DNA of 64,000 bases, taken from Spirochaetales bacterium. GTDB lineage: Bacteria; Spirochaetota; Spirochaetia; UBA9216. This document shows positions 51,440-59,844 of the stretch, one piece after another; positions within the stretch are counted from its first letter, which is position 1; each line of letters opens with the position of its first letter. The translations under genes were made by a program, and so were the position numbers. The stretch is taken from assembly GCA_016839055.1 (NCBI GenBank), contig JAEKNX010000015.1:1-64000 (forward strand), read 5' to 3'. A model generated the notes under the pieces. It worked only from the letters and a program-made list of their open reading frames with translations, was not told the DNA's origin and did no database searches.

Positions 51440-53278
51440 CTAAATCCTGAGTGACTCGGTCCATCTGCCGGCGTCATTTTTTTCCATTTTATCTGCTGCC
51501 ATGCTGAAGTTTCTCCAGGCTGAACGTTCTTCTTCAAATCTTCGGATAACAAGCCCCTCATCAACATCATGCAGGAGGGGGATGAGCTCGGATAGTCCTT
51601 CTGCAAGGTATTCTTCGGCCGCCGCCTCATATCCTTCTGCTGATTTCTTGAACATCAGAAACATCCAGAGAAAGAATGCCTGGACCTCTGATAGCGGGGA
51701 TGCGTAGACCGATGGAAAGGGACGGGTCTTGTCAATCACATCGAGGTGTCCCATAAGCTCACGGAAGAGGATCATACGGTAAATATCGGCCACGGTACGT
51801 CCTACTTCGCTCCGGTGCTCGGAGGCTGCAACAGATGCCTTGTAGTGAATTATTCTTAAGTGAGGGTTGAATATTCCCTGAACACCATTGTTTATAACCG
51901 AGTAGTAAAACTGCTGATCCTCAGCTCGTCCGACCATTGAGAATCCCATGGGTACTGCTTCTCGCAATGTGCGGTTGTCAACGCCGTATCCTCCGCCCTT
52001 AACAAGAGGGTGTGATATGAAATCTTCGAGTCTTTCGGCCCTGTTGAACAAGAGGGTTCCCTTCGCCTGGGCCGCGCCCTTGTTGAAGAGAAGGTTGGGG
52101 CCGCGGAGATCGTCATTCGGCTTTACTTCGGGAGTTCTTATGGCCGCCGCGTACCCGAGACTGTCAAGATCTCGGGAATCAACATATTCGCCGATGTTAA
52201 ATCCCAGTTTGATCTCCTTACCGTCAGAGTTTGCAGCCGAGCCGCCCCAATACGGGTGGGCAAGGTGTTCAAACCAGGTCTTGCCGGTGGCCCTTTTAAG
52301 GTCGCGTGAATGAATCCCCTCATCGGTGTCGAGTTTGAATCCTGCCCTTATTCCGTAGGCCCGCTCGAAGATCAGCTGCGCGTATTTTAATGCGCCGAAG
52401 TGACAGGCATATTTTCCCTGTACCGTGAAGATTGATGCGGCATTTCCCAGGTTGCTGTCGAGTTCTCTGGCCTTGTTCTCCGAGAGGAGGAAGCAGTCGA
52501 GGTTTGTAAGCTTGAGGCCGCCCACGACGGAATTGAGCCACTTCTCGCAGATTACATCGAGGTCTTTATGGGTAGTGGAGATTGATATTAGTACCTTAAG
52601 ATTAGCATCTTTAGAAAAGACTCCGCAATCCTTCTCATAGCCTATATCCTCATCGAGTTCAGAGAGGCATTTAATCAGTTCGTGTGCATCTCCCCGGGTG
52701 AATATTGGGACCGGATGGTCGTAGCCGGCTATCTTCTCAGGGTCGGTTTTCATATAGGCCTCATAATCTGAGGCGAGTTCAGGCTCCGTGCCCTCGGGAG
52801 CTCTCGGGCCTGCAGGCTCGTAAAGGGAGTTCAGCTGGATGATTATCTCATTAGGCCTGTAGGGTTTCGGGTTCGCTTTAACCTCGGAAAGCTGCCAGCC
52901 TCTGTAGATCTCCTCATCGGAGACTACAAGGTCGGGCGCCCAGAGTTCGGAAATAGCCCTTGCGCGGAGAAGGGGATCGGCTGAAGTAAGGATTATCTCG
53001 GCGCGGCTTCTGAAAAAGTCTGTATCTTCCATGCCTGAGTAGTAATCCGTAAAGCTCGATTTAATTTTGTTGTAGAAATAACCGACAGGCTCTTTACCCG
53101 GCAGAATCGTCTCAGGATTGGTCCCTTGAATAATGGCATCGAAAACACCTTGTATTTTACTAGAAAGGCTGCCCTTATCAGCCTCGGACAATGATGTTCC
53201 GCCGAGGCCTTCAATCCCTCCGCCTCCGATGAATTGTTTGAGGCATTCCCTGTATATCTTTTCTGCTTTATAAGTCAT
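51440..53278 (-). CDS. Large GT-A-fold-like protein of unknown substrate
   Basis: 612 residues with no signal peptide. A central region has features of nucleotide-sugar transferases: LKVLISISTTHKD, a DxD-like FKLDTDEGIHSRDL, and a later RAEDQQFYYSVI that could hold the catalytic acid. The N-terminal 150 residues are helical and not recognised. The sequence is noticeably more GC-rich than its neighbours. I cannot name acceptor or donor. Confidence 0.65.
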   Translation of the reverse strand: MTYKAEKIYRECLKQFIGGGGIEGLGGTSLSEADKGSLSSKIQGVFDAIIQGTNPETILPGKEPVGYFYNKIKSSFTDYYSGMEDTDFFRSRAEIILTSADPLLRARAISELWAPDLVVSDEEIYRGWQLSEVKANPKPYRPNEIIIQLNSLYEPAGPRAPEGTEPELASDYEAYMKTDPEKIAGYDHPVPIFTRGDAHELIKCLSELDEDIGYEKDCGVFSKDANLKVLISISTTHKDLDVICEKWLNSVVGGLKLTNLDCFLLSENKARELDSNLGNAASIFTVQGKYACHFGALKYAQLIFERAYGIRAGFKLDTDEGIHSRDLKRATGKTWFEHLAHPYWGGSAANSDGKEIKLGFNIGEYVDSRDLDSLGYAAAIRTPEVKPNDDLRGPNLLFNKGAAQAKGTLLFNRAERLEDFISHPLVKGGGYGVDNRTLREAVPMGFSMVGRAEDQQFYYSVINNGVQGIFNPHLRIIHYKASVAASEHRSEVGRTVADIYRMILFRELMGHLDVIDKTRPFPSVYASPLSEVQAFFLWMFLMFKKSAEGYEAAAEEYLAEGLSELIPLLHDVDEGLVIRRFEEERSAWRNFSMAADKMEKNDAGRWTESLRI

Positions 53279-53343
53279 AGAAACTCCGATAGGTATTCGT
53301 TCTGGGAATTATAACCGATAAGAACAGAACCCGCAAACTTAGT

Positions 53344-53720
53344 TTTTTCTGCGTGAAACTGTATCCCTTGCGTATCCGGCTGATTTTACCCTGATAACTG
53401 GTAGCGGTTACATCACCCTTGAAGTCACCGGACTGGCGGCCCTCAGTGGAAGTACGATTATGTATGGAGCCTCCGGTATTCAGTCGGGACAGTACGAACG
53501 GATTGGAGACGGTAATACGATAAACAGTTCAACCATGACGATGATAATGTCAAACGAAGGCACCAATTTTAAATTTACAGGTGCAACTACCATAGCAAGA
53601 ATGGGATGTGTTATAGACGCAAACGATAACGATTTAGCGGACGACGGTGATTATGTCGGCGGAGTCTACAACTATTTGATGGCAGGGAGTACGGTGCTGA
53701 CGCTTAATTATAATCCATAG
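53344..53720 (+). pseudogene. C-terminal fragment of a beta-rich surface protein
   Basis: An open frame without start codon begins after TAG at 53341-53343 and reads RETVSLAYPADFTLITGSGYITLEVTGLAALSGSTI..., continuing to MAGSTVLTLNYNP. The repeated small beta segments and Gly/Ser/Thr content suit the end of a large secreted or lipoprotein beta-domain. The first ATG is at 53460. The N-terminal part is missing. Confidence 0.55.
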
Positions 53721-53743
53721 TGAAGGTTTATCTTCTCTGTATC

Positions 53744-54388
53744 TTAATACTCAAATACCAGACGGCTTTCCTCTTCGTCCATCATAATCATAAGCATCGG
53801 AAGGTTTACAAGGTAGTTGTCTCCGAGGTCAACGAGATCTACCGAAGTTTCCTCGCCGTCTGCTGTATAGATGTAGGCACGTGATGCGCTCTTCAGAAGC
53901 TGCTTGCTTATCTGAACCTTGTATTTTGCGCTGGAGAAGATAGCCGCCGCCATATCATCCATCGACTCGTCAGATTCTTCTTTTTGAGCCTCTTCTGAAT
54001 TGGACATCGCAAGCAGAATTTCCATGCCTCTTTTTGTAAGCCTCGGCGCCATCGGAGTTTCCGGAGTCGGCTGATAGTTACGCGGAAGGGTGAACGTGAA
54101 AAGATATCCGTAGTCGATATCAGAGTCGACAAGTCTTGCCTCAATATTTGTTGCTCCCGGAATCAACTCTGATATTTCCTCCGGATCCATAATTTCATCC
54201 TCGAAGGTTTCCTCGACTGATTCTCCCTCACCGCCCATTTCAAATAGACTCTTCGAAATAGTTATCATGAAGCTGAGTTTGATATTACCCTGTTTATCCA
54301 GCGTGATGTACTCGATGGCGTCAAGACATGAAGTGAGCATGATGACAATAAGAAGGCCTGTGACTGTTAATAATATTTTCTTTTTCAT
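53744..54388 (-). CDS. Putative lipoprotein
   Basis: 214 residues with signal peptide and lipobox MLTSC (Cys 21). The sequence LDAIEYITLDKQGNIKLSFMITISKSLFEMGG resembles a family of small spirochaete/Bacteroidetes lipoproteins with beta-sheet domains. A linker rich in Asp/Glu is at 120-145. Function unknown. Confidence 0.85.
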   Translation of the reverse strand: MKKKILLTVTGLLIVIMLTSCLDAIEYITLDKQGNIKLSFMITISKSLFEMGGEGESVEETFEDEIMDPEEISELIPGATNIEARLVDSDIDYGYLFTFTLPRNYQPTPETPMAPRLTKRGMEILLAMSNSEEAQKEESDESMDDMAAAIFSSAKYKVQISKQLLKSASRAYIYTADGEETSVDLVDLGDNYLVNLPMLMIMMDEEESRLVFEY

Positions 54389-54500
54389 ATTAATATTATA
54401 TCACGGCACTGATAATTTGACTTTGTGAATTGAAGAATAAAAAATATACCCTTCAGGAGTTATAGTTCCATGAGGGGTTCCAGGCAATAAGGCAATATTA

Positions 54501-54526
54501 GGGCCGTGAGATAACACCTCACAGCC
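54501..54526 (-). terminator. Hairpin after the DEAD-box gene
   Basis: GGGCYGTGAG pairs with CTCACRGCCC around a 7-base loop, 7 bases past the helicase stop on the minus strand. No T-run follows. Confidence 0.5.
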
Positions 54527-54532
54527 CATTGC

Positions 54533-55885
54533 TTATCTGCCGTACCGGCTCTGTGTTTGTCTTCTGTTGGAAGGATGGGGCCTGTGGCCCTGTCCCCGGT
54601 TTGAACCACCGCGTCCGCCGGCATTACGGCCGAAGTTGCTGGGCGGCGGCATTGTTGAGTTTTTAGCATTATCTGAATGGAAGGGATGTTCAGTCTCTAC
54701 AGGTACCGAACTTCCAAGGAAGTTATCTATGGCCCGAAGGTATGCCCTGTCCTCTGCGCAGCAGAGTGAAATAGACTCACCGTCTGCACCGGCTCTCGCG
54801 GTTCTTCCAATTCTATGAACATAAGTCTCTGCTTCCATCGGCAGATCGTAGTTAATAACGTGAGTTATGTCATCAACATCAATGCCTCTTGCCGCAACAT
54901 CGGTTGCAACCAGGACTCTGTACTCACCTTTCTTGAACCCGTTGAGGGCTTTCACTCGCGCGGCCTGGCTTTTGTTGCCGTGAATGGCAGCGCACTGAAT
55001 CCCAGTGGATGCAAGAATCTCCACAACCTGATTAGCCACATGCTTCATCTGGGTGAACAGGATCACTTTTTTAACCCGCTCATCTTTCATGATGGACTTA
55101 AGGAGTGCTTCCTTATTGCTTTTCTCGACGAAAAGCACTTTCTGCTGAATCCGTTCAACTGTAAGCTGTTCTGGTGCTATATCTATTCGAACCGGATTTC
55201 TGACCATAGTATTGGCAAGTGTAAGCATTTTGGGCGGCAGTGTTGCCGAGAAGAATAGCGTTTGCCTTGCCTCAGGTATTTTTACCAGTATTCTTTTTAT
55301 GTCGTGAATGAAACCCATATCGAGCATTCTGTCAACTTCATCGAGGATGAGGACTTCGATCTGTTCCAGGTGAATAAAACCCTGCTGCATAAGGTCCAGA
55401 AGGCGACCGGGTGTAGCTATGAGTATGTCAATACCGCGGTTTAATGCTGCAACCTGCCGTGACTGGTTTACGCCGCCGAAGATTACCGTATGGCTTATCC
55501 TCATATAGCGTGAATAAGCTTTGATGCTGTCACCTATCTGCGCGGTGAGCTCTCTAGTTGGAGCAAGGATTAATGCCCTGGGCGTACCCCGCTCAAGTCG
55601 TTTACTGTTTGCAGCAAGCTTCTGAAGCAGCGGCAGCGAGAACGCAGCGGTTTTACCAGTGCCCGTCTGGGCGCTGCCCATGAGGTCTCTGCCTTCTAGG
55701 AGGTGCGGAATTGCCTGCTCCTGAATAGGGGAAGGATCGATGTATCCGGCAGCAGCTATTGCTTTCTGGAGATCCGGTATTACCGAAGTAAAGACGCCTT
55801 TTAGAGTCGAAGTATCAATCGATGGAGTAATTGTGTGGACGGTCCGCTTATAGTGCGGATGTTTTTGTTGAGTATTATCTATCAT
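54533..55885 (-). CDS. DEAD-box RNA helicase (RhlE-like)
   Basis: 450 residues. It has the Q-motif YIDPSPIQEQAIP, motif I AQTGTGKTAAF, Ia PTRELTAQIG, Ib TPGRLLDL, motif II LDEVDRMLD (DEVD in place of DEAD), motif III FSATLP, motif V ATDVAARGIDV and motif VI HRIGRTARAG. The C-terminal 50 residues are basic and Gly/Asn/Arg-rich (GGRGGSNRGQGHRPH), an RNA-binding tail. It likely remodels rRNA or mRNA. The DEVD variant of motif II is worth noting. Confidence 0.96.
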   Translation of the reverse strand: MIDNTQQKHPHYKRTVHTITPSIDTSTLKGVFTSVIPDLQKAIAAAGYIDPSPIQEQAIPHLLEGRDLMGSAQTGTGKTAAFSLPLLQKLAANSKRLERGTPRALILAPTRELTAQIGDSIKAYSRYMRISHTVIFGGVNQSRQVAALNRGIDILIATPGRLLDLMQQGFIHLEQIEVLILDEVDRMLDMGFIHDIKRILVKIPEARQTLFFSATLPPKMLTLANTMVRNPVRIDIAPEQLTVERIQQKVLFVEKSNKEALLKSIMKDERVKKVILFTQMKHVANQVVEILASTGIQCAAIHGNKSQAARVKALNGFKKGEYRVLVATDVAARGIDVDDITHVINYDLPMEAETYVHRIGRTARAGADGESISLCCAEDRAYLRAIDNFLGSSVPVETEHPFHSDNAKNSTMPPPSNFGRNAGGRGGSNRGQGHRPHPSNRRQTQSRYGR

Positions 55886-56023
55886 ATGTTTCCTGGTCCG
55901 GGGTATTACAAATCTCTACCCGCCGGACACCTGGAAAAGAAGAGGCCGCAATAATCACGGCAAAAACGATATCAAGCCCAATCGGCTTAATCATCAGCAT
56001 AGTAACAAATTAAAATGTAATAA

Positions 56024-56992
56024 TCAAGAGCTGCGCGGGTTATTGATATTGAGGTTGTGAATCAGCCAGCATTTATGTATTTTACTGCCGGAGAAATCCA
56101 GCGGAATGGTTTCACCTGTTATATCATTATAGCGGTATTGTCTCATTGCCGCCCTGTCGAGGGTGAATTTCTTGTAGTTAGTTGAGAAGACAATCATACC
56201 CTTCTTTGTCAGCAGTCCGGCGCATTTCTTAATGAGTTCGACATGGTCGCTTTGAATGTCGAACTTGCCGTCCATCTTCCGGCTGTTTGAAAATGTCGGA
56301 GGATCGAGAATGATCATATCCCATTTAGTCGTCTTTGCAGCTACGGCATCATCGATGAACTTGAGAGCATCGGCATTGATGTAGGTGTGATTCTTTCCTG
56401 TGAAATTATTGAGTTCCATATTCTTCTTTGCCCAGGCAAGGTAGGTATTGGACATGTCTACTGTAGTAGTGTTTTCGGCGAAACCTGCCGCCGCATATAC
56501 TGAAAAAGTTCCGGTGTAGGCAAAGAGGTTCAGCACCCTCGCGTTCATGGAGTTGTCGCGAACCAGGACACGGGTGTTCCTGTGATCAAGAAATAAACCG
56601 GTATCAAGGTAATCCGATAGGTTAACCGAGAATGACAGGCTGTTTTCTTTTACTATTAATTCTTTCGCGGCAGTGTCGTATTTATTGTACTGCGAGCCGC
56701 CGGTCTGTTTTTTCCGGTACTTGAAAAAGATGTTCTCGTCTTTTATATACAGAGTCCTTCCGGTAAGCGAAAGGACGGCATCAATATCATCCTGAGATAC
56801 ATCATCTTCATTCTCAAAGCAGGAGGTGTGCAGGCAGTCCTTGTATATGTCCAGGGTGAAAGGCAGCCCGGGCAAGTTACAGTTATAAATTCTGTAGCAT
56901 TCAATCCCGTTTTTCTTCGCCCATGGGCGAAGTTCATTGTGTTTCTTTTTAAGGTATTTCCCAAGCTCGTTGAGCTTCTGTTCATTAATCAT
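56024..56992 (-). CDS. RlmK-like 23S rRNA methyltransferase
   Basis: 322 residues matching the C-terminal (RlmK) half of RlmKL. It has KKHNELRPWAKKNGIECYRIYNCNLP, SDYLDTGLFLDHR, the AdoMet motif VLNLFAYTGTFSVYAA, STTTVDMS-like NTTTVDMSNTYLAWA, and the catalytic-side ILDPPTFSNSRKM. In E. coli this domain makes m7G2069 in 23S rRNA, fused to RlmL; here it is a stand-alone protein. The final HKCWLIHN is typical. Confidence 0.9.
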   Translation of the reverse strand: MINEQKLNELGKYLKKKHNELRPWAKKNGIECYRIYNCNLPGLPFTLDIYKDCLHTSCFENEDDVSQDDIDAVLSLTGRTLYIKDENIFFKYRKKQTGGSQYNKYDTAAKELIVKENSLSFSVNLSDYLDTGLFLDHRNTRVLVRDNSMNARVLNLFAYTGTFSVYAAAGFAENTTTVDMSNTYLAWAKKNMELNNFTGKNHTYINADALKFIDDAVAAKTTKWDMIILDPPTFSNSRKMDGKFDIQSDHVELIKKCAGLLTKKGMIVFSTNYKKFTLDRAAMRQYRYNDITGETIPLDFSGSKIHKCWLIHNLNINNPRSS

Positions 56993-57024
56993 CGGTGTAT
57001 ATTACCATAATTTTTTAATCATAA

Positions 57025-57969
57025 TCAATTCCAGCGATCTTGTGCCCACGATTTTTGTTGATTAACTGTCATAAAGCTCCAGGCAATAAACCGGCTGGTT
57101 TTCTGTCCTTGCTGCATGTTTATTACTTCAATCTGTTTAACATCCTGAGAGTTAAGCATCTTTTTTAGCAGAAGGATATTATCTGATTTGGAAACAAGGC
57201 TCGTAAACCAGCAAACCTGCTGAGCAAACCCGGCACTCTCTTTTATCATCTTTCTTAAAAATGTAATTTCTCCGCCCGGATAACAAAGTTCTGAACTCTG
57301 TCCGCCGAAATTTTTTAGAGAAAGAGGGGGTGTACTCTTGTTCTTGTTGAGGTTGCCCCATTTTCGCTGGTTTACAGCTTCAGCATCAGCGACGGATGAA
57401 TGAAAGGGGGGGTTACATATTGTAAGTGAAAATCTATCGTCATTCCGTATAACACCTATAAAGATTTTATCTTTATCCTTCTGCTCTACGAGATTTATAA
57501 GCTCGTGAAGGCATGGATTGGACTCAACAATTACACCCGCTGCCTTGATAGCAACAGAATCTGTATCCGTTGCCGTAAACTGCCAGCCATAGCTCTGAGA
57601 TCCGATAATGGAATAAATACAGTTTGCCCCGGTACCAATGTCCAGAACCTTCACTCCGGTGCCCCTCGGCAGAGAGCCCTGGGTGCACTTAGAGAGAAGA
57701 TCTGCAGCGTAATGAATATAATCGGCCCGGCCCGGGATGGGCGGGCATAGATAACCAGATGGAATCTGATAGTACATAATATTGTAATAATGAGCGAGCA
57801 GGGCTTTGTTCAGGCAAAGAACAGCGCCTGCGTCACTAAAGTCAATGGTGTTATCACCCGCGGGATTGGGTTTTATATATTCCTGGAGCGGAGGACAACT
57901 GATAGTTAAGGCAGTGAAATCGTAGCGCCCGCTATGAGGGTTTCGAGGGTGAAGTGTTCCTTTTGCCAT
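57025..57969 (-). CDS. rlmF: RlmF, 23S rRNA m6A1618 methyltransferase
   Basis: 314 residues of the RlmF (YbiN) family. It has the N-terminal LHPRNPHSGRYDFTAL, PPIPGRADYIHYAADLL, AdoMet motif VLDIGTGANCIYSIIG, and catalytic NPPFHSS. It methylates A1618 of 23S rRNA. It is 32 bases upstream of the RlmK-like gene on the same strand, so the two rRNA modification genes are probably co-expressed. Confidence 0.94.
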   Translation of the reverse strand: MAKGTLHPRNPHSGRYDFTALTISCPPLQEYIKPNPAGDNTIDFSDAGAVLCLNKALLAHYYNIMYYQIPSGYLCPPIPGRADYIHYAADLLSKCTQGSLPRGTGVKVLDIGTGANCIYSIIGSQSYGWQFTATDTDSVAIKAAGVIVESNPCLHELINLVEQKDKDKIFIGVIRNDDRFSLTICNPPFHSSVADAEAVNQRKWGNLNKNKSTPPLSLKNFGGQSSELCYPGGEITFLRKMIKESAGFAQQVCWFTSLVSKSDNILLLKKMLNSQDVKQIEVINMQQGQKTSRFIAWSFMTVNQQKSWAQDRWN

Positions 57970-58082
57970 TTTTTATAGACTCCATGTTTTATTCGACGAC
58001 ATATCAGAGTAGATTGTAATCACTTTTAGCGGTAATAAATAGGGTTTATTGATTTTCTTGGATTTTAATGTGATTTTTCGTT

Positions 58083-58114
58083 ATACGTTATATAATTGGT
58101 AATATACGTTATAT
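58083..58114 (+). promoter_or_regulatory. Paired ATACGTTATAT sites upstream of a lipoprotein gene
   Basis: ATACGTTATAT occurs at 58083-58093 and 58104-58114, exactly 21 bases apart (two helical turns), and ACGTTATAC-like sequence just precedes the first copy. The second copy ends five bases before the GGAGG of the lipoprotein gene. This looks like a tandem activator or repressor site. Confidence 0.45.
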
Positions 58115-58131
58115 TTTTGCGGAGGATGATT

Positions 58132-59199
58132 ATGAAAAAATCAATGTTGATACCTCTCAGCCTTTGTCTGCTATTTTTTACCCTGGTTCTTTCCTGCGAC
58201 GATGAAACTGCAATCCCACCGAACCTCTCTACTATTTTAGGCATAACTATTGATGAGGCAGCCTTTGATGCGGCTGAAATCTTTGATTTTGGTTTGATCG
58301 AAGCTGAGAACGACAGCAAGACGGTTAACCTGAACCTGATCAACACAGGCGATGCAGATATCACCGTAACAGCCGTTGAACTCTCTGATTCTACAAACTA
58401 TTCGCTTACAAAGCCTGAGCTTCCCCTTACCACGGTTGCCGGAGGAAGTGCCGAAGCATCGGTAACCTTCAGTCCAATAGCCTCCGGTGCATTTTCGGCG
58501 ACAGTGAGTATCACTGTCGAGGGTTTCACTGACCCCTTCGTGGTAAACATTACCGGAGAAGGGAATTATCCGCCTACAGTTCAGTTCGGAATTGAGGTTA
58601 CCGGCGCCGGAACTGCTGCGGCAAACGGATTTTATACGCGTAACGGATTTAAATCACCAAATGCTGACTCAAGACCTCGATATGATAAGGCCGGCAGTAC
58701 AAATTATTATTGCTATATTTATTTCAGTGCCTCCGGTGATATCTGGTGTATTGCCGATACATTGAATGCAGCAAACTCCTTAGAAATTTATCCTGAATAT
58801 GAATATCCGGATAGTTTTATCCCGCTAGTACCGCCGGCAAGCGGCTGGACTACGAACGAAGGACTCGACGAGCCTCCTACTATTACCCGTTACGATATCA
58901 CCGGAGTATATAATTATGATAATGAGGAACTGACGGCCAATTATTTTTTCAGTGACGCGGACGGAGACGCCGAGAACACCGCTGCAGCATCCTTCCAGTG
59001 GTATAAGTCAGCAATTGTTGACGGTACCTATACTGCTATTGGCGGAGCCACTGCTAAAACCTTTACCCCGAATGAATCCGCTATTTTCCTGAAGGTGGCA
59101 GTTACTCCCGTTGCAGCTACCGGTATTACTGCAGGCACGGCTACGCTTAGCAGTGCTACTGCAGTGATTATACCTTCAGGACCGCCGCCGGATGTGTGA
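58132..59199 (+). CDS. Lipoprotein with Ig-like (choice-of-anchor D) domain
   Basis: 355 residues. The signal peptide ends in lipobox LVLSC. An Ig-like domain follows with IFDFGLIEAENDSKTVNLNLINTGDADITVTAVEL and VTFSPIASGAFSATVSI, the pattern of choice-of-anchor D domains. A Cys-containing middle and a C-terminal Ig/PKD-like domain (FSDADGD, FQWYKS, KTFTPNES) complete it. It is probably surface-exposed and adhesive. GGAGG precedes the ATG at 58132. Confidence 0.88.
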   Translation: MKKSMLIPLSLCLLFFTLVLSCDDETAIPPNLSTILGITIDEAAFDAAEIFDFGLIEAENDSKTVNLNLINTGDADITVTAVELSDSTNYSLTKPELPLTTVAGGSAEASVTFSPIASGAFSATVSITVEGFTDPFVVNITGEGNYPPTVQFGIEVTGAGTAAANGFYTRNGFKSPNADSRPRYDKAGSTNYYCYIYFSASGDIWCIADTLNAANSLEIYPEYEYPDSFIPLVPPASGWTTNEGLDEPPTITRYDITGVYNYDNEELTANYFFSDADGDAENTAAASFQWYKSAIVDGTYTAIGGATAKTFTPNESAIFLKVAVTPVAATGITAGTATLSSATAVIIPSGPPPDV

Positions 59200-59208
59200 A
59201 AAAGGCGT

Positions 59209-59706
59209 TTATCTGCCGCATAAATCACAGTTGCCGCAGGTTATCTCATCCTTGAAGCCGAAATATTCTTCGATTGCCTGCCTGCGGCATGAATCATTTC
59301 TGAAATACTGAACAATCACGAGCAGTTTTTTCTGATCCCCAAGCAGCTTCTGCTCCCATTCATCCTTGTCGAGCAGCTGTTTCGGCAGTTCGTCCGTAAG
59401 GGTTTCAAGATTACTCTGTTCAAGCGAGCCGGAGGTTACTCCCCAGCTGGCAAAGAGGCTTAAACCCGTATCAAGCCTGAAATCGAAACGGTTCTTAAAG
59501 AAAAGTTCATTTTCAAGGTATTCGCGACCGAGGGCCTGTATCTGCACTCTCCTGCTTTTTAGAACTCCAAAGAGCTTTGCAAGAAAATCCGAATCAGGGT
59601 TGGACCACTTTATAAAATCCATATGAATCGTATGATCGTCCTGCGAATAAAGCATTCGGCATAATGATGGCCTGCCGTCGCGTCCCGCGCGTCCTACCCG
59701 ATCTCT
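59209..59706 (-). pseudogene. recQ: 3' remnant of recQ
   Basis: The frame starts at TGA 59707-59709 and reads GRAGRDGRPSLCRM (RecQ motif VI), then the RQC zinc-binding part SCRRQAIEEYFGFKDEITCGNCDLCGR. The helicase core (about 320 residues) upstream of motif VI is gone and is replaced by unrelated sequence. The first Met is at 59655. It is a broken gene; the zinc motif alone has no known activity. Confidence 0.85.
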
Positions 59707-59844
59707 TCATTGATTTTGACAAATTCTTATTAACAAGGGTATAATAGAAATAAGTAACTGCATTTTTGTTTACAACAGTTCAATATAGCTGTTCTAAGTT
59801 ATTACATTATCATTTAATAAGGAACAGCTAAATAAGGAGACACC

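Noticed and set aside
53460-53720. Intact 86-residue gene starting at ATG 53460
   Set aside because: The same frame is clearly protein-like for about 38 codons before this ATG, so it is the end of a larger broken gene.
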